Source: Candidatus Aenigmatarchaeota archaeon (GTDB taxonomy: Archaea > Aenigmatarchaeota > Aenigmatarchaeia > CG10238-14 > SCSR01). Taken from it: 64,000 nucleotides of DNA. Of this stretch, positions 1 to 8,319 are shown in pieces; position 1 is the first letter of the stretch; each line of letters starts with the position of its first letter. The stretch is from assembly GCA_016181005.1 (NCBI GenBank), contig JACPAE010000004.1, positions 1 through 64,000 on the forward strand. Direction: 5' to 3'. The position numbers and the translations under genes were made by a program. The notes under the pieces are model-generated. The model searched no databases. It was not told where the DNA came from and saw only the letters and a program-made list of their open reading frames with translations.

Positions 1-51
1 GGTGACCGATTTTTCCGGCAGTAAGGATTTTACCTTTTCTAGAATTTCCAT
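1..51 (-). CDS. Start of aCPSF1-like beta-CASP ribonuclease (partial)
   Basis: Only the first 17 codons are in the window (reading MEILEKVKSLLPEKSVT) and the gene runs off the left edge. The short amphipathic N-terminal helix resembles the beginning of the KH-domain region of archaeal aCPSF1, a 3'-end-processing and transcription-terminating ribonuclease. In many archaea that gene directly follows psmB, which is the arrangement here (28 nt after the psmB stop). The call rests on position plus a very short sequence, so it is tentative. Confidence 0.4.
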   Translation of the reverse strand, partial: MEILEKVKSLLPEKSVT

Positions 52-78
52 TTAAGACACACTTAAAAAAAGTAACTA

Positions 79-614
79 TCACTTGGCAATCTTGTCGATT
101 GGATTCCTTACAATCTTTACGCCTTCTTTTGTTATTGTCGCGATGTCGATCGACTTTCCACCCGAACCGATGTCACGCTCAATCGCCGATTTAATTGACC
201 TCATTGCAAGCTTGCCCCCTTCCTCCACTGTCAATCCTTCCTTGTAGCTGTCCTCAAGCACTCCCAATGCCATAGGAGAGCCTGAGCCTGTCGAGAAGAA
301 TTTCTTCTCCTCCTCTGCAGATCCTATCGCGTCCAAATCAAATATGTGCGGTCCTGTAGCATCATAGCCAGCTATCATCAGCTGAACAAAATAAGGATAG
401 AACTTGCTGTTCTGCAGGATGTTCGAAAGCAATGTCGCGGCACCCCCGACCGAAAGCTTTCTCTGGTTCTCTATTTCAAACAGCTTTTCAAGTAACCCAT
501 CGTTGACTTGCTCTCTGCAGCAAGAATCACCCCGTCCTTGCACACCATTCCGACTGTTGTTGTCCCAGTCTTCTTTACCTGCAAAGTTTTTTCCAAATCT
601 TCTCTCAAAGACAT
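79..614 (-). pseudogene. psmB: Proteasome beta subunit, internally deleted and frameshifted
   Basis: The 5' part (from the ATG at 614) encodes a short propeptide ending in G, then the catalytic Thr (TGTTTVGMVCKDGV) and the Glu17-equivalent (ILAAESKSTMGYL). The reading frame then jumps at about 490: the remaining protein (EKLFEIENQRKLSVGGAATL, then LSNILQ to the C-terminus NPIDKIAK) is normal beta-subunit sequence but in another frame. Compared with known archaeal beta subunits about 35 residues are missing at the junction, including the segment with catalytic Lys33 and the conserved TIAGSVGDAQ-type motif. As written it cannot make an active subunit. Either the gene is broken (a second psmB would be expected elsewhere) or the assembly dropped roughly 110 nt. 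A TATA-like TTTTTAAA lies near 651-659. The aCPSF1-like gene follows, a common archaeal neighbour. Confidence 0.85.
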
Positions 615-650
615 CACGAGAATCAGATAATTTCTATTGACCGGCTAGGT

Positions 651-995
651 TTAAAAAGATTTTGATTTTAATTGTCTTTGGCGATAAGGAATTAGGGCAG
701 TAATTAACTCATAAGGTGCTACTACTTTCACATTCCTTGGATCGGTCCGTCTAATTTCCCATGCGTAATTTTGCATTCTTCGTAATTCATCACCAGATAA
801 CTGCAAACTTGCTGATGCTACAGTCCTGAGAATAGCGATTAATTCTGGAGTAAGTCCAGTTCTACCAGGGTACATCTGATCCAAACCATTTCGTATATCA
901 CCAAATAATGTTGGATCAGCATCCGCCATATCTCCAGCATACTGATTAATTAAATCATAACATGTTAGAAATGTTAGATATTGCGGACTTGTCAT
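651..995 (-). CDS. Hypothetical protein (114 aa)
   Basis: I do not recognise this protein. It has no signal peptide or membrane segment, looks mostly helical, and ends in a basic tail (RQRQLKSKSF). It lies alone between proS and psmB, with a TATA-like AT-rich stretch upstream of its start near 1000-1025. Its A+T-rich composition resembles the other orphan genes of the window (for example 2508-2870 and 45569-46417). It is a real coding candidate because the frame is long and fills the gap between two genes on the same strand. Confidence 0.55.
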   Translation of the reverse strand: MTSPQYLTFLTCYDLINQYAGDMADADPTLFGDIRNGLDQMYPGRTGLTPELIAILRTVASASLQLSGDELRRMQNYAWEIRRTDPRNVKVVAPYELITALIPYRQRQLKSKSF

Positions 996-1048
996 ATCTA
1001 ATAATTAGATGGAATAGATATTTAAGTTTTCATGTGATGAAAATGTTC

Positions 1049-2482
1049 TTAGTAAGACTTGGCAAAGTTTACAATGACCTCAGCCTTCTCACCGCAATAT
1101 ACGCATTTACCCATAGGCTTCTGCTTCAATGGCATGTTGGTAATCTTCGCACCTGTCAGTTCCTTTATCTTGTCCTCACACTTTCTTTTTGTGCACCATC
1201 CAGCCTGAACAAATCCTCCTTTCTTACCAATAATGCTCTTCAATTCTGCAAAGTCGTTAGCTGTGCGAGTGTTGGCTTCCAAAAAGTCAGAAGCCTTCTT
1301 AAGCATGCTTTTCTGCATGTCTTCCAACTCCTTCAAAACCTCCTTCTCAAGCTTCTTTATCGGTACTGCTCGCTTCTTTAAATCGTCTCTTCTGACAAGA
1401 ACAACTTTCTTACCTTTAATGTCCCTCGGGCCTATCTCAATCCTTATCGGCACACCCTTCAATTCCCACTCGTTGAACTTCCAGCCAGGCGTATAGTAAT
1501 CACGATCGTCAAGCATTATTCTCACATCTTTCAAAGAGTCCTTAATCTTCTTCGCGACCTTGAGCACGGAAGCCTTTGTCTTGTCGTCGAATATAGGAAC
1601 AATTACAACTTGTGTAGGCGCAACTTTCGGCGGAAGCACCAAACCCTTGTCGTCGCCATGCACAGCAACCATCACACCTATCTCCCTTGTCGTTATCGCC
1701 CAAGTGTTCTGCCACGCATACTGCTTCTTCCCGTTCTTGTCCAAGAAGCTTATGTCAAAAGCCTTTGCGAAATTCTGACCATCATAGTGGAAGTCCGGGC
1801 CTTGTATTGCTTTTCCGTCAGGTAAAAGGTGCTCTATGCTATAGCTTTCAATTGCTCCTGCAAACTTTTCCTTCTCGGTCTTCTTCCCTACAATTCCTGG
1901 AAGCGCCAGAAACTCTTGAGTTATTCTCTGGTAAATATCCAAAATTTCTTTCTTCTCCTTTTCCGCCTCCTCTCTAGTCGCAAACGCAGTATGCCCCTCG
2001 TTCCACAAAAACTCCCTTGTCCTCAAAAACGGCACGGGGTGCTTAAATTCCCATCTGAGCACTGAATTCCACTGGTTGAGTCTGACCGGCAAGTCCCTCC
2101 AGGATCTTATCCACTTGGAATAGCTGTCGTACATAATTGTCTCTGATGTCGGCCTTATTGCAAGCCGTTCATCTAATTTAGTGTCGCCTGTCTGGGTTAC
2201 CCAAGCAACTTCTGGCGTGAATCCTTCAACATGTTCGGCCTCCTTTTTCAGCAGCCTTTCAGGTATCAATAAAGGAAAGTAGACATTCTTCACACCGATT
2301 TTTTTAAACTCCTCATCAGCAACTTTTTGTATAATCTCCCATATGCCGTATGAAAGAGGCCTGTAGACAAGGCAGCCTGATACCGCGCTATAGTCGGCTA
2401 GCCCTGATTTAAGAATAACCTGAACATACCACTCGTCGAAATTTTCAGATTTCTTGATGGCGATTCCTTCCTGTTTGGACAT
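1049..2482 (-). CDS. proS: Prolyl-tRNA synthetase, archaeal/eukaryal type
   Basis: Class II synthetase that charges tRNA-Pro in the cytoplasm. The 477-aa length and the order catalytic core, anticodon-binding domain, C-terminal zinc domain are those of the archaeal/eukaryal ProRS type without the bacterial editing insert. Visible landmarks are VYRPLSYGIWEII near residue 40, the motif 2 region AIRPTSETIMYDSY then RWEFKHPVPFLRTREFLW, and TTREIGVMVAVHGDDKGL before the anticodon domain. The C-terminus carries four cysteines (CTKRKCED and CVYCGEK) expected to bind zinc, and ends in a tyrosine as is usual for this group. The start MSKQEGIAIKKSENF is at the expected place. Confidence 0.96.
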   Translation of the reverse strand: MSKQEGIAIKKSENFDEWYVQVILKSGLADYSAVSGCLVYRPLSYGIWEIIQKVADEEFKKIGVKNVYFPLLIPERLLKKEAEHVEGFTPEVAWVTQTGDTKLDERLAIRPTSETIMYDSYSKWIRSWRDLPVRLNQWNSVLRWEFKHPVPFLRTREFLWNEGHTAFATREEAEKEKKEILDIYQRITQEFLALPGIVGKKTEKEKFAGAIESYSIEHLLPDGKAIQGPDFHYDGQNFAKAFDISFLDKNGKKQYAWQNTWAITTREIGVMVAVHGDDKGLVLPPKVAPTQVVIVPIFDDKTKASVLKVAKKIKDSLKDVRIMLDDRDYYTPGWKFNEWELKGVPIRIEIGPRDIKGKKVVLVRRDDLKKRAVPIKKLEKEVLKELEDMQKSMLKKASDFLEANTRTANDFAELKSIIGKKGGFVQAGWCTKRKCEDKIKELTGAKITNMPLKQKPMGKCVYCGEKAEVIVNFAKSY

Positions 2483-2507
2483 AATAATATTATGTCAAGA
2501 ATTAGAA

Positions 2508-2870
2508 TTATAAAAGGGGTAATTGAAGTTCAGAAAAAGACGATTGTCGTCCATTGTGATTCTCCTGCATATGCTGATTATAACCATTCTCTAATACGCT
2601 CTTTCTACTGCCCAACTCACCGTAATTAAATAACATGAGTGGAACAGAAGGAATTCTATAGCCATTTGGTTCAACTCTACTGACAGTCATAGATGGAGGA
2701 GACTGATAAACAGTTCCTCTCAAACAACCTTCTAAAATTACATATGGAACAAAATCGCATTCTCGAGGATCTGCAATGATACAGGAAACCGCTTCGTCGC
2801 CTGTAGGTGTGTACACTTTTATAAGATCAGATATACTCAACTCACCTAGGGGTGTGTACAAGCTTATCAA
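2508..2870 (-). CDS. Hypothetical protein (120 aa)
   Basis: I do not recognise a family. The protein is soluble, beta-rich at the N-terminus, and has Gln/Asn/Ser-rich C-terminal residues (HMQENHNGRQSSFSELQLPLL). It is read away from mre11-rad50 and its start is only about 20 nt from the centre of the palindromic TATA element at 2882-2901, so it may be transcribed leaderless from the same promoter region. It stops 25 nt before the proS start on the same strand, so proS could be cotranscribed with it. Confidence 0.55.
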   Translation of the reverse strand: MISLYTPLGELSISDLIKVYTPTGDEAVSCIIADPRECDFVPYVILEGCLRGTVYQSPPSMTVSRVEPNGYRIPSVPLMLFNYGELGSRKSVLENGYNQHMQENHNGRQSSFSELQLPLL

Positions 2871-2881
2871 TTATAATTGAG

Positions 2882-2901
2882 AAAGCTTTATATAAAGCTT
2901 T
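2882..2901. promoter_or_regulatory. Perfect 20-bp palindrome holding a TATA box, divergent promoter
   Basis: The sequence AAAGCTTTATATAAAGCTTT equals its own reverse complement and contains a consensus archaeal TATA box (TTTATATAAA). It lies between the divergent starts of the orphan gene at 2870 (minus strand) and mre11 at 2942 (plus strand). A symmetric TATA element can direct TBP in either orientation. The distance suits a leaderless minus-strand transcript, and a plus-strand transcript with a leader of roughly 25 nt. Confidence 0.5.
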
Positions 2902-2941
2902 TATCCTCACAGTTTAATAATTTGGCAACCAGTTTAGTAGT

Positions 2942-4189
2942 ATGAAAATAGCGGTTCTCTCAGACCTTCACTTCGGCTACGCCTACAACTCAGAGCTTGA
3001 GAACGACTGCTTCGACAACGCGGAAGAGGCGATGGAAAAGGCGCTCGATTCAGATCTGATAATTCTTGCGGGCGACATTTTCGATATACGGGCACCAAAG
3101 ACGCAGACATGGGGCAATGCACTGAGAATCCTATCAAAGCCTGTAATGAAAGACAATCCTGGGATAAAGCTCGTGCAGGCAGACAAGCAGATGAAGGAAA
3201 TCTCCAAGAGAATACTAAACCACATACCGGTCGTCGCCATCACAGGTAACCACGAAAGGTTGGCGAAGGGCGAGATAAACACAGTCGAGTCATTGGAGAA
3301 TGCAGGTTTGGCAATCCAGCTGCACCTGAACACGATAGTTTTTGAAAAGGACGGGAAGAAAGTTGCGATTCACGGCATGTCCTCGGTTCCGGAAAGATAC
3401 GCAAAGGACGTGCTCGACAAGTGGAACCCGCAGCCACTGCCAGATTGCGTCAACATCCTTCTCATGCACCAGAGCATCGATCCCTACATTTACTCTCCGA
3501 TAGAACCTCCGACAATAAGCCTGTCCAACCTGCCAAAAGGCTTTGACGTGATAGTTAACGGCCATCTTCACGGCCACAACATGGAAAAAATAGACGGCAC
3601 AATGCTTGTGATGCCTGGCAGTACAGTGATAACACAACTGGAGAAGAATGAAGCACAAGTCGGAAAAGCCATAACAAAAATAACAATAGAAGACAAAGTG
3701 TCATGCGAGTTCATTCCGCTTGAAACTAACAGGAAATTCTATTACGAGGAGCTGCTGATAGGAAAGGGAGTCACAGTTACGGAACAGTTGGAGAGGAAAA
3801 TAAACCAGGTACTTTTCTCGGCCGACCACAAGAAAAGGCCTTTGATAAGGCTGAAGGTTACGGGAAATGAGATTAATGTCCTTGACCAGGACTTGCGGGA
3901 GATGGAAAGGAAATATTCGGACAAGGCAATATTGATTTTTGCAAAGCAGTTCGAGACGCAGGAGCTATCGGAGAAGATGGAACTGCTCAGGAACATGAGG
4001 GAGCAGAAGATGTCCGTCGAAGACCTCGGACTTTCCTTGCTGAAGAAAAACATGGAAGAGATGGGCGGGGACAATGAGTTTGACTACGAAACAACATTCA
4101 GTCTGCTCAGCAATGGGCAGGTCGACAGCGCATTCAACATACTCCTTGGCCAGCAGACAACACTGAACCAAATCAAGGCGAGGCTATGA
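2942..4189 (+). CDS. mre11: DNA repair exonuclease Mre11
   Basis: Manganese-dependent nuclease of the Mre11-Rad50 complex, which tethers and resects DNA double-strand breaks. The metal-binding phosphoesterase motifs are all present in order: SDLHFG (D8, H10), AGDIFD (about 44-48), GNHE (about 102), LLMHQS (about 178) and GHLHGH (about 207). The C-terminal half (after about 250) is the capping and Rad50-binding region. At 415 aa it has a normal archaeal length. The stop codon overlaps the rad50 start (ATGA), indicating translational coupling. The usual partners herA and nurA are not next to it; herA lies 9 kb away on the other strand. Confidence 0.96.
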   Translation: MKIAVLSDLHFGYAYNSELENDCFDNAEEAMEKALDSDLIILAGDIFDIRAPKTQTWGNALRILSKPVMKDNPGIKLVQADKQMKEISKRILNHIPVVAITGNHERLAKGEINTVESLENAGLAIQLHLNTIVFEKDGKKVAIHGMSSVPERYAKDVLDKWNPQPLPDCVNILLMHQSIDPYIYSPIEPPTISLSNLPKGFDVIVNGHLHGHNMEKIDGTMLVMPGSTVITQLEKNEAQVGKAITKITIEDKVSCEFIPLETNRKFYYEELLIGKGVTVTEQLERKINQVLFSADHKKRPLIRLKVTGNEINVLDQDLREMERKYSDKAILIFAKQFETQELSEKMELLRNMREQKMSVEDLGLSLLKKNMEEMGGDNEFDYETTFSLLSNGQVDSAFNILLGQQTTLNQIKARL

Positions 4190-6552
4190 TCACAGGAGCA
4201 AAGCTGAAGAACTGGCGCTCGCACCTCAGCTCAGAGCTGGCATTCACTAAGGGCACGAACGCTCTTCTCGGACACATGGGCAGCGGCAAGACAACCATCC
4301 TTGATGCAATATGCTTCGCACTTTTCGGAACATTCCCAAACCTCCAGTCAAGGAAGATGAAGCTAGACGACCTTTTGATGAACAAACCGTCTGCAAAGGA
4401 CATGGCTGAAGTCGAGGTTTCCTTCGAAGTAGGCGACAAGAAATATTCTGTAAAGAGGATGGTCGAAAAAAGGAAGGGCACCACTTATTCAGAAATCAGG
4501 GAGAACGGCAAGCTCTTGGAGGCGCCGAGTACACAGCGAGTGAACGAGCTAATCGAGAATATTTTGAAAGTGGACTATGAGCTTTTCAGCAAGGCCATTT
4601 ATTCAGAGCAGAATGCGCTGGATTACTTTCTTACGATCCCGAAGGGGCAGAGGATGAAGAAGATTGACGAGCTGCTGATGATAGACAGGTTCGAAATGGC
4701 ACGGTCAAGTTCCGTATCCCTTGTGAACAAAATCGCGGAAAGAAAGTTTGCTCGTCAGAGTTCAATTGACAGAATCAACATGGCGGAGCTGGAAAGTACA
4801 GTCAAGAACTTGAAGCTCTCTTTGGACGGTCTGCTGTCAGACAAGGACAAATTTGCCAATGAACTCGGTGAGATACAAAGCCAAAAAAACGTGATAGACA
4901 AAGAGGTTTCGTCTCTGCAGAAGATGAGAGAGAATTACGAGATGTTGAAGCGGGAAGAAAGCGGAATTTCAAGCACAATATCCGAGATTTCATTGCGCAT
5001 AGAGAAATTGGAGAAGACAATGTCTTCTGTGGACAAAGGCTCAATAACCAAGAACTTGTCCGCACTATCGAAATTTTTGGAAAAGGCAACAGACATGCTG
5101 GATGAGAAAAGGGTGGAGGAGCAGAAGATGCTTCAGCAATTCTCCAAGATGGGCGCCGATGCAGAGTTTTACAGGAAGGAAGTGAAAAGACTAAACGACG
5201 AAATTGTTAAATCGTCCAAGATGCTGAAGGAAACGGAAGATTTGAAGAAAGAGGTTGGCAAGCGCCCGGAAAAGGAGACGGACAAGAAAAAGCGTTTGAT
5301 TGGAGACTATGTGGGCAAGCTTGAATCCGTGAGGATAAGGATAAACGACCTTAAGGACGTCATCGAGCAGCTAAACTCGATAAAGGCCAAGTGCCCGATT
5401 TGCGAATCCAAGCTGACAGAAGAAAAGAAAATAGTTCTGGTGAAGCAGAAGCAGAGGCAGATTGACGACTTGAAGGAAGAGTTCCGCGAGGCTCTTAGGC
5501 AGAAGGAGATAAGCGAGAAGGACTTGCAGAGGCTTGAGCAGCAGATTGACAGGTTGGACGAGCTGTTGGTTGCGGTGAAGGATCATGACAAGATGAAGCG
5601 CGAGCTTGATAGCCAGCAGTCGGTGCTGAAAGTTCTGCTGGAGAACACGCAGAAGCAGGAGAATGTTTTGAAGGAAACAACAAAATCTCTGCAGGAGTTG
5701 CAGAAAAAGGTATCGGAGGCTCAGACCGAGAAGCAGAGACTTGGACTCATGTCGCACTATCTCATGGAATACGAAACAAGCAAAGGCCGCATTAACGGTA
5801 TGATGCGGCAAAGAGACACCCTAGTCTCGCATCTTCAAGAGGTCGAATCGGTTTTCTCCGACAAGGATTTGCAGAACATGGAGAATAACTTCAGAATTCT
5901 CATAGGCAAGGAAAAAGAGCTGATGGCAAAGAAGGATGCTCTGGATAATTTGATTGATGAAAGGCAGGGAAGGCTGGTAGAACTTGAACGTCTTTTGTCG
6001 AATGCTAAGAAGGAGAAGGACGAGATAAGGAAGTTGGATGATGTAATAATTCAGCTTAAAATTTTTGAGAAGGCCCTATCCCTTACTCAGATTCAGCTGA
6101 GGCAGGAGTTCATAACAGCGGTCAATTATTCGATGAACGAGATTTGGAAAACACTCTATCCTTATAGGGACTTTCCTGATATACGTTTGAATGTCGATGA
6201 GGGAGATTATGTTCTGCAGTTGCAGACTCTTGGCAACGAGTGGGTAAATGCCGACGGAATTGTTTCAGGAGGCGAAAGGTCTTTGGCCGCGCTTGCATTA
6301 AGGATATCCTTCTCGCTTGTGCTTGCACCGCAATTAAGGTGGTTGTTTTTGGACGAGCCTACTGCGAACTTGGATTCGGAGGCTATCAGAGTTTTGTCTG
6401 ACACTCTCAGGGAAAGGATTGGCGAGTTTGTCGACCAGACGTTCCTAATCACTCACACTCCTGACTTGGAGGGGGCTGTAACAGGTTTTGCATACAAGCT
6501 TGAAAGGAACAAGTCAACAGACGCTTATACAGAAATCAGTCAACTAAATTGA
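4186..6552 (+). CDS. rad50: DNA repair ATPase Rad50
   Basis: SMC-like ATPase partner of Mre11. The N-terminal lobe has Walker A at residues 29-37 (GHMGSGKTT), followed by a Q-loop region. Two long coiled coils flank the zinc hook CPIC at residues 403-406 (KCPICESKL), which dimerises two Rad50 molecules. The C-terminal lobe has the signature VSGGERSLAALALR, Walker B WLFLDEPTANLD and the H-loop LITHTPDL. At 788 aa it is slightly shorter than many archaeal Rad50 proteins (about 850-900), implying shorter coiled-coil arms. It overlaps mre11 by 4 nt. Confidence 0.97.
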   Translation: MITGAKLKNWRSHLSSELAFTKGTNALLGHMGSGKTTILDAICFALFGTFPNLQSRKMKLDDLLMNKPSAKDMAEVEVSFEVGDKKYSVKRMVEKRKGTTYSEIRENGKLLEAPSTQRVNELIENILKVDYELFSKAIYSEQNALDYFLTIPKGQRMKKIDELLMIDRFEMARSSSVSLVNKIAERKFARQSSIDRINMAELESTVKNLKLSLDGLLSDKDKFANELGEIQSQKNVIDKEVSSLQKMRENYEMLKREESGISSTISEISLRIEKLEKTMSSVDKGSITKNLSALSKFLEKATDMLDEKRVEEQKMLQQFSKMGADAEFYRKEVKRLNDEIVKSSKMLKETEDLKKEVGKRPEKETDKKKRLIGDYVGKLESVRIRINDLKDVIEQLNSIKAKCPICESKLTEEKKIVLVKQKQRQIDDLKEEFREALRQKEISEKDLQRLEQQIDRLDELLVAVKDHDKMKRELDSQQSVLKVLLENTQKQENVLKETTKSLQELQKKVSEAQTEKQRLGLMSHYLMEYETSKGRINGMMRQRDTLVSHLQEVESVFSDKDLQNMENNFRILIGKEKELMAKKDALDNLIDERQGRLVELERLLSNAKKEKDEIRKLDDVIIQLKIFEKALSLTQIQLRQEFITAVNYSMNEIWKTLYPYRDFPDIRLNVDEGDYVLQLQTLGNEWVNADGIVSGGERSLAALALRISFSLVLAPQLRWLFLDEPTANLDSEAIRVLSDTLRERIGEFVDQTFLITHTPDLEGAVTGFAYKLERNKSTDAYTEISQLN

Positions 6553-6586
6553 TGGATTTTATTACACACCAAAATAAGTTTAATAT

Positions 6587-6985
6587 ATGAAATCTCAGGT
6601 AGCATTAGAATACCTATTTGTTATTGGACTAGTCACCATGATAATTTTGCCAATTTTCTATTTCTCTACAACTAATTCTTTGGATTCTGTCAGAGTTTCT
6701 CAGGCACAAGACACCGTAGATGCTTTAGCAAAGGCGTCCGACTACGTTTATTCATTGGGGGTAGGTTCTTCAGAAAAAATATCAATAATCATTCCCGACG
6801 GCGTTCTTGAAAGTTCTGTCCAAAACAAAACAATTCTACTTCGACTGCAACTTTCTTCTGGAGTCTCCGACATGAAGGCTGTAACTAAAGCAAATGTCAC
6901 GGGAAGCGTACCAAATGCTACTGGGACTTATAATGTGATTGTAAACATGACAGGCAGCTATGTAGAAATTCGAGGGAGCGGCTAA
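6587..6985 (+). CDS. Pilin-like protein with class III signal peptide
   Basis: First gene of the pilus locus. The N-terminus MKSQVALEYLFVIG matches the archaeal class III (type IV pilin-like) signal with a Q-x-x-x-E motif just before a hydrophobic helix (about 8-27), so a prepilin peptidase should cut before the helix. The rest is a small secreted beta-rich head with several N-glycosylation sequons (NKT, NVT, NAT, NMT). AT-rich ATAAGTTTAATAT immediately precedes the ATG. The stop codon overlaps the start of the next gene by one base. Confidence 0.8.
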   Translation: MKSQVALEYLFVIGLVTMIILPIFYFSTTNSLDSVRVSQAQDTVDALAKASDYVYSLGVGSSEKISIIIPDGVLESSVQNKTILLRLQLSSGVSDMKAVTKANVTGSVPNATGTYNVIVNMTGSYVEIRGSG

Positions 6986-7395
6986 TGAAAGGTCAAGTAG
7001 GTCTTGAAGCAATCTTTATTATCAGCTTCTTAACTATATTTCTTATTTTTTCACTCGTTTTTAATTTGTCAAAGGGCTCTGAGGTTGATTTTACAAAGAC
7101 GTATTTGGGAGTTCAGAAAGTTTGTTATGAAATAAAAAGTAATTTTAATCACGTATCATCTAACGGTTTTGGCAGCGCCGTTAAATTTACTATACCAAAT
7201 AAAATTGAGTCGAAAGAGTATAATTTAATCGTCGATTCTGATAACAAAATACTAACTTTCGATTGGGAAAACAGCTCTTATTCTTGCACATTTTTCTCAA
7301 TTGTAACTAACGGTTCATATAGCAAATTCAATCTCACTAAGGGTGACAAAATCTTCAAAAATATTTTTGGGGTTGTTGTAATTGCAAATGCATAA
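6985..7395 (+). CDS. Pilin-like protein
   Basis: Second pilin-like gene. MKGQVGLEAIFIIS carries the same KGQ-x-x-x-E processing motif ahead of a hydrophobic helix (about residues 8-28), followed by a small extracellular domain with cysteines near residues 47 and 93. It is likely a minor pilin assembled with its neighbours. It overlaps the previous gene by 1 nt and the next by 8 nt, so these genes form one transcript with coupled translation. Confidence 0.75.
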   Translation: MKGQVGLEAIFIISFLTIFLIFSLVFNLSKGSEVDFTKTYLGVQKVCYEIKSNFNHVSSNGFGSAVKFTIPNKIESKEYNLIVDSDNKILTFDWENSSYSCTFFSIVTNGSYSKFNLTKGDKIFKNIFGVVVIANA

Positions 7396-7885
7396 AGGCC
7401 AGATTATATCAATGGAATTTTCGCTTGTATTCATCGTTTTGATCATCCTTTTCATTTTCGGCATTTCTTTGTGGAATCTAAGCAGTTCGAGGCTCAGCGA
7501 GCATTTGATCAAAAACGAACTGTTTATTGGCACTGTCGATATATCAGATCAGCTTTTGCGGTCACAAGGGAATCCTACAGATTGGGAGTCGAATGTAACA
7601 AAACTGGTATCATTGGGGATTGTCTCAACAGCAAACAAATTGGATGTCAAAAAAGTCACCGCTCTACAAAATGTCAGTTACAATAGAACGAAAGATTCTT
7701 TAGGCATCAAAACCCATGAAATCTACATTAAAATTACCGATTTGTCAGGAAATATCGTTCAGCTGAATGGGACAAATTCTGAAGTGGGATTGAAACCTAT
7801 TGCAGGTTCCAACACCATAAATTTTCAGCGAACTGCACTGCTTGATGGCGGCTTGGTTTATGTCAATGTGGTTGTATGGAAATGA
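7388..7885 (+). CDS. Pilin-like protein
   Basis: Third pilin-like gene. I place the start at the ATG giving MHKGQIISMEFSL, because it puts the KGQ-x-x-x-E motif at the usual distance from the N-terminus; a TTG two codons upstream is the alternative. A hydrophobic helix at about 11-32 is followed by a secreted domain with sequons (NVT, NVS, NGT). There are no cysteines. It overlaps its neighbours on both sides. Confidence 0.72.
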   Translation: MHKGQIISMEFSLVFIVLIILFIFGISLWNLSSSRLSEHLIKNELFIGTVDISDQLLRSQGNPTDWESNVTKLVSLGIVSTANKLDVKKVTALQNVSYNRTKDSLGIKTHEIYIKITDLSGNIVQLNGTNSEVGLKPIAGSNTINFQRTALLDGGLVYVNVVVWK

Positions 7886-8319
7886 GAAAAGGTTTTGCAT
7901 TCAGTATCGACGCTTTGCTTGCGGTTGTAGTGGCAATAATTCTGATAGCGGGAATTTTTACTAATATATCGCGAGACAAAAACAAAGTTGAGAACGCTTA
8001 TTTGCAAAAAGTTGCTAATGATATTTTAGTCACTTTAAATAAAAATAAAACTCTTGATACTTTGAATAAAACCTTAATCGAAAATATTTTGAACGAAGTT
8101 ACTCCTGCCGCCATAGATTATACACTTAACATAACTGTTTACGAATGCCAAGACCAAGACTGCAGAAGTTTTGTAACGGTTGATGGAAATAGCATCTACA
8201 TATCCAGCTCTACGTTGGCTGGAAGCGATTCTGTTACTGCCAAAAGGGTGTTTCTAACTTTCCAAGACAGCCGCATAAAATATTTCAACACAGCTGAGCT
8301 GAAGGTATGGTCGACATGA
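7876..8319 (+). CDS. Pilin-like membrane-anchored protein
   Basis: Fourth pilin-like gene. The N-terminus (MEMRKGFAFSIDALLAVVVA, or MRKGF from the ATG at 7882) has a short basic head and a hydrophobic helix as in minor pilins, but Glu is replaced by Asp in the processing motif and Gln is missing. The extracellular part has an N-glycosylation-rich region and a C-x4-C pair (YECQDQDCRS). It overlaps the next gene by 13 nt. Confidence 0.65.
   Translation: MEMRKGFAFSIDALLAVVVAIILIAGIFTNISRDKNKVENAYLQKVANDILVTLNKNKTLDTLNKTLIENILNEVTPAAIDYTLNITVYECQDQDCRSFVTVDGNSIYISSSTLAGSDSVTAKRVFLTFQDSRIKYFNTAELKVWST

Noticed and set aside
480-500. Intron as the cause of the psmB frame break
   Set aside because: Sequence is missing at the junction; nothing is inserted there, so splicing cannot restore the subunit.
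1233-2065. Plus-strand open frames opposite proS
   Set aside because: They are mirror frames of a well-conserved gene, without their own promoter or recognisable protein features.
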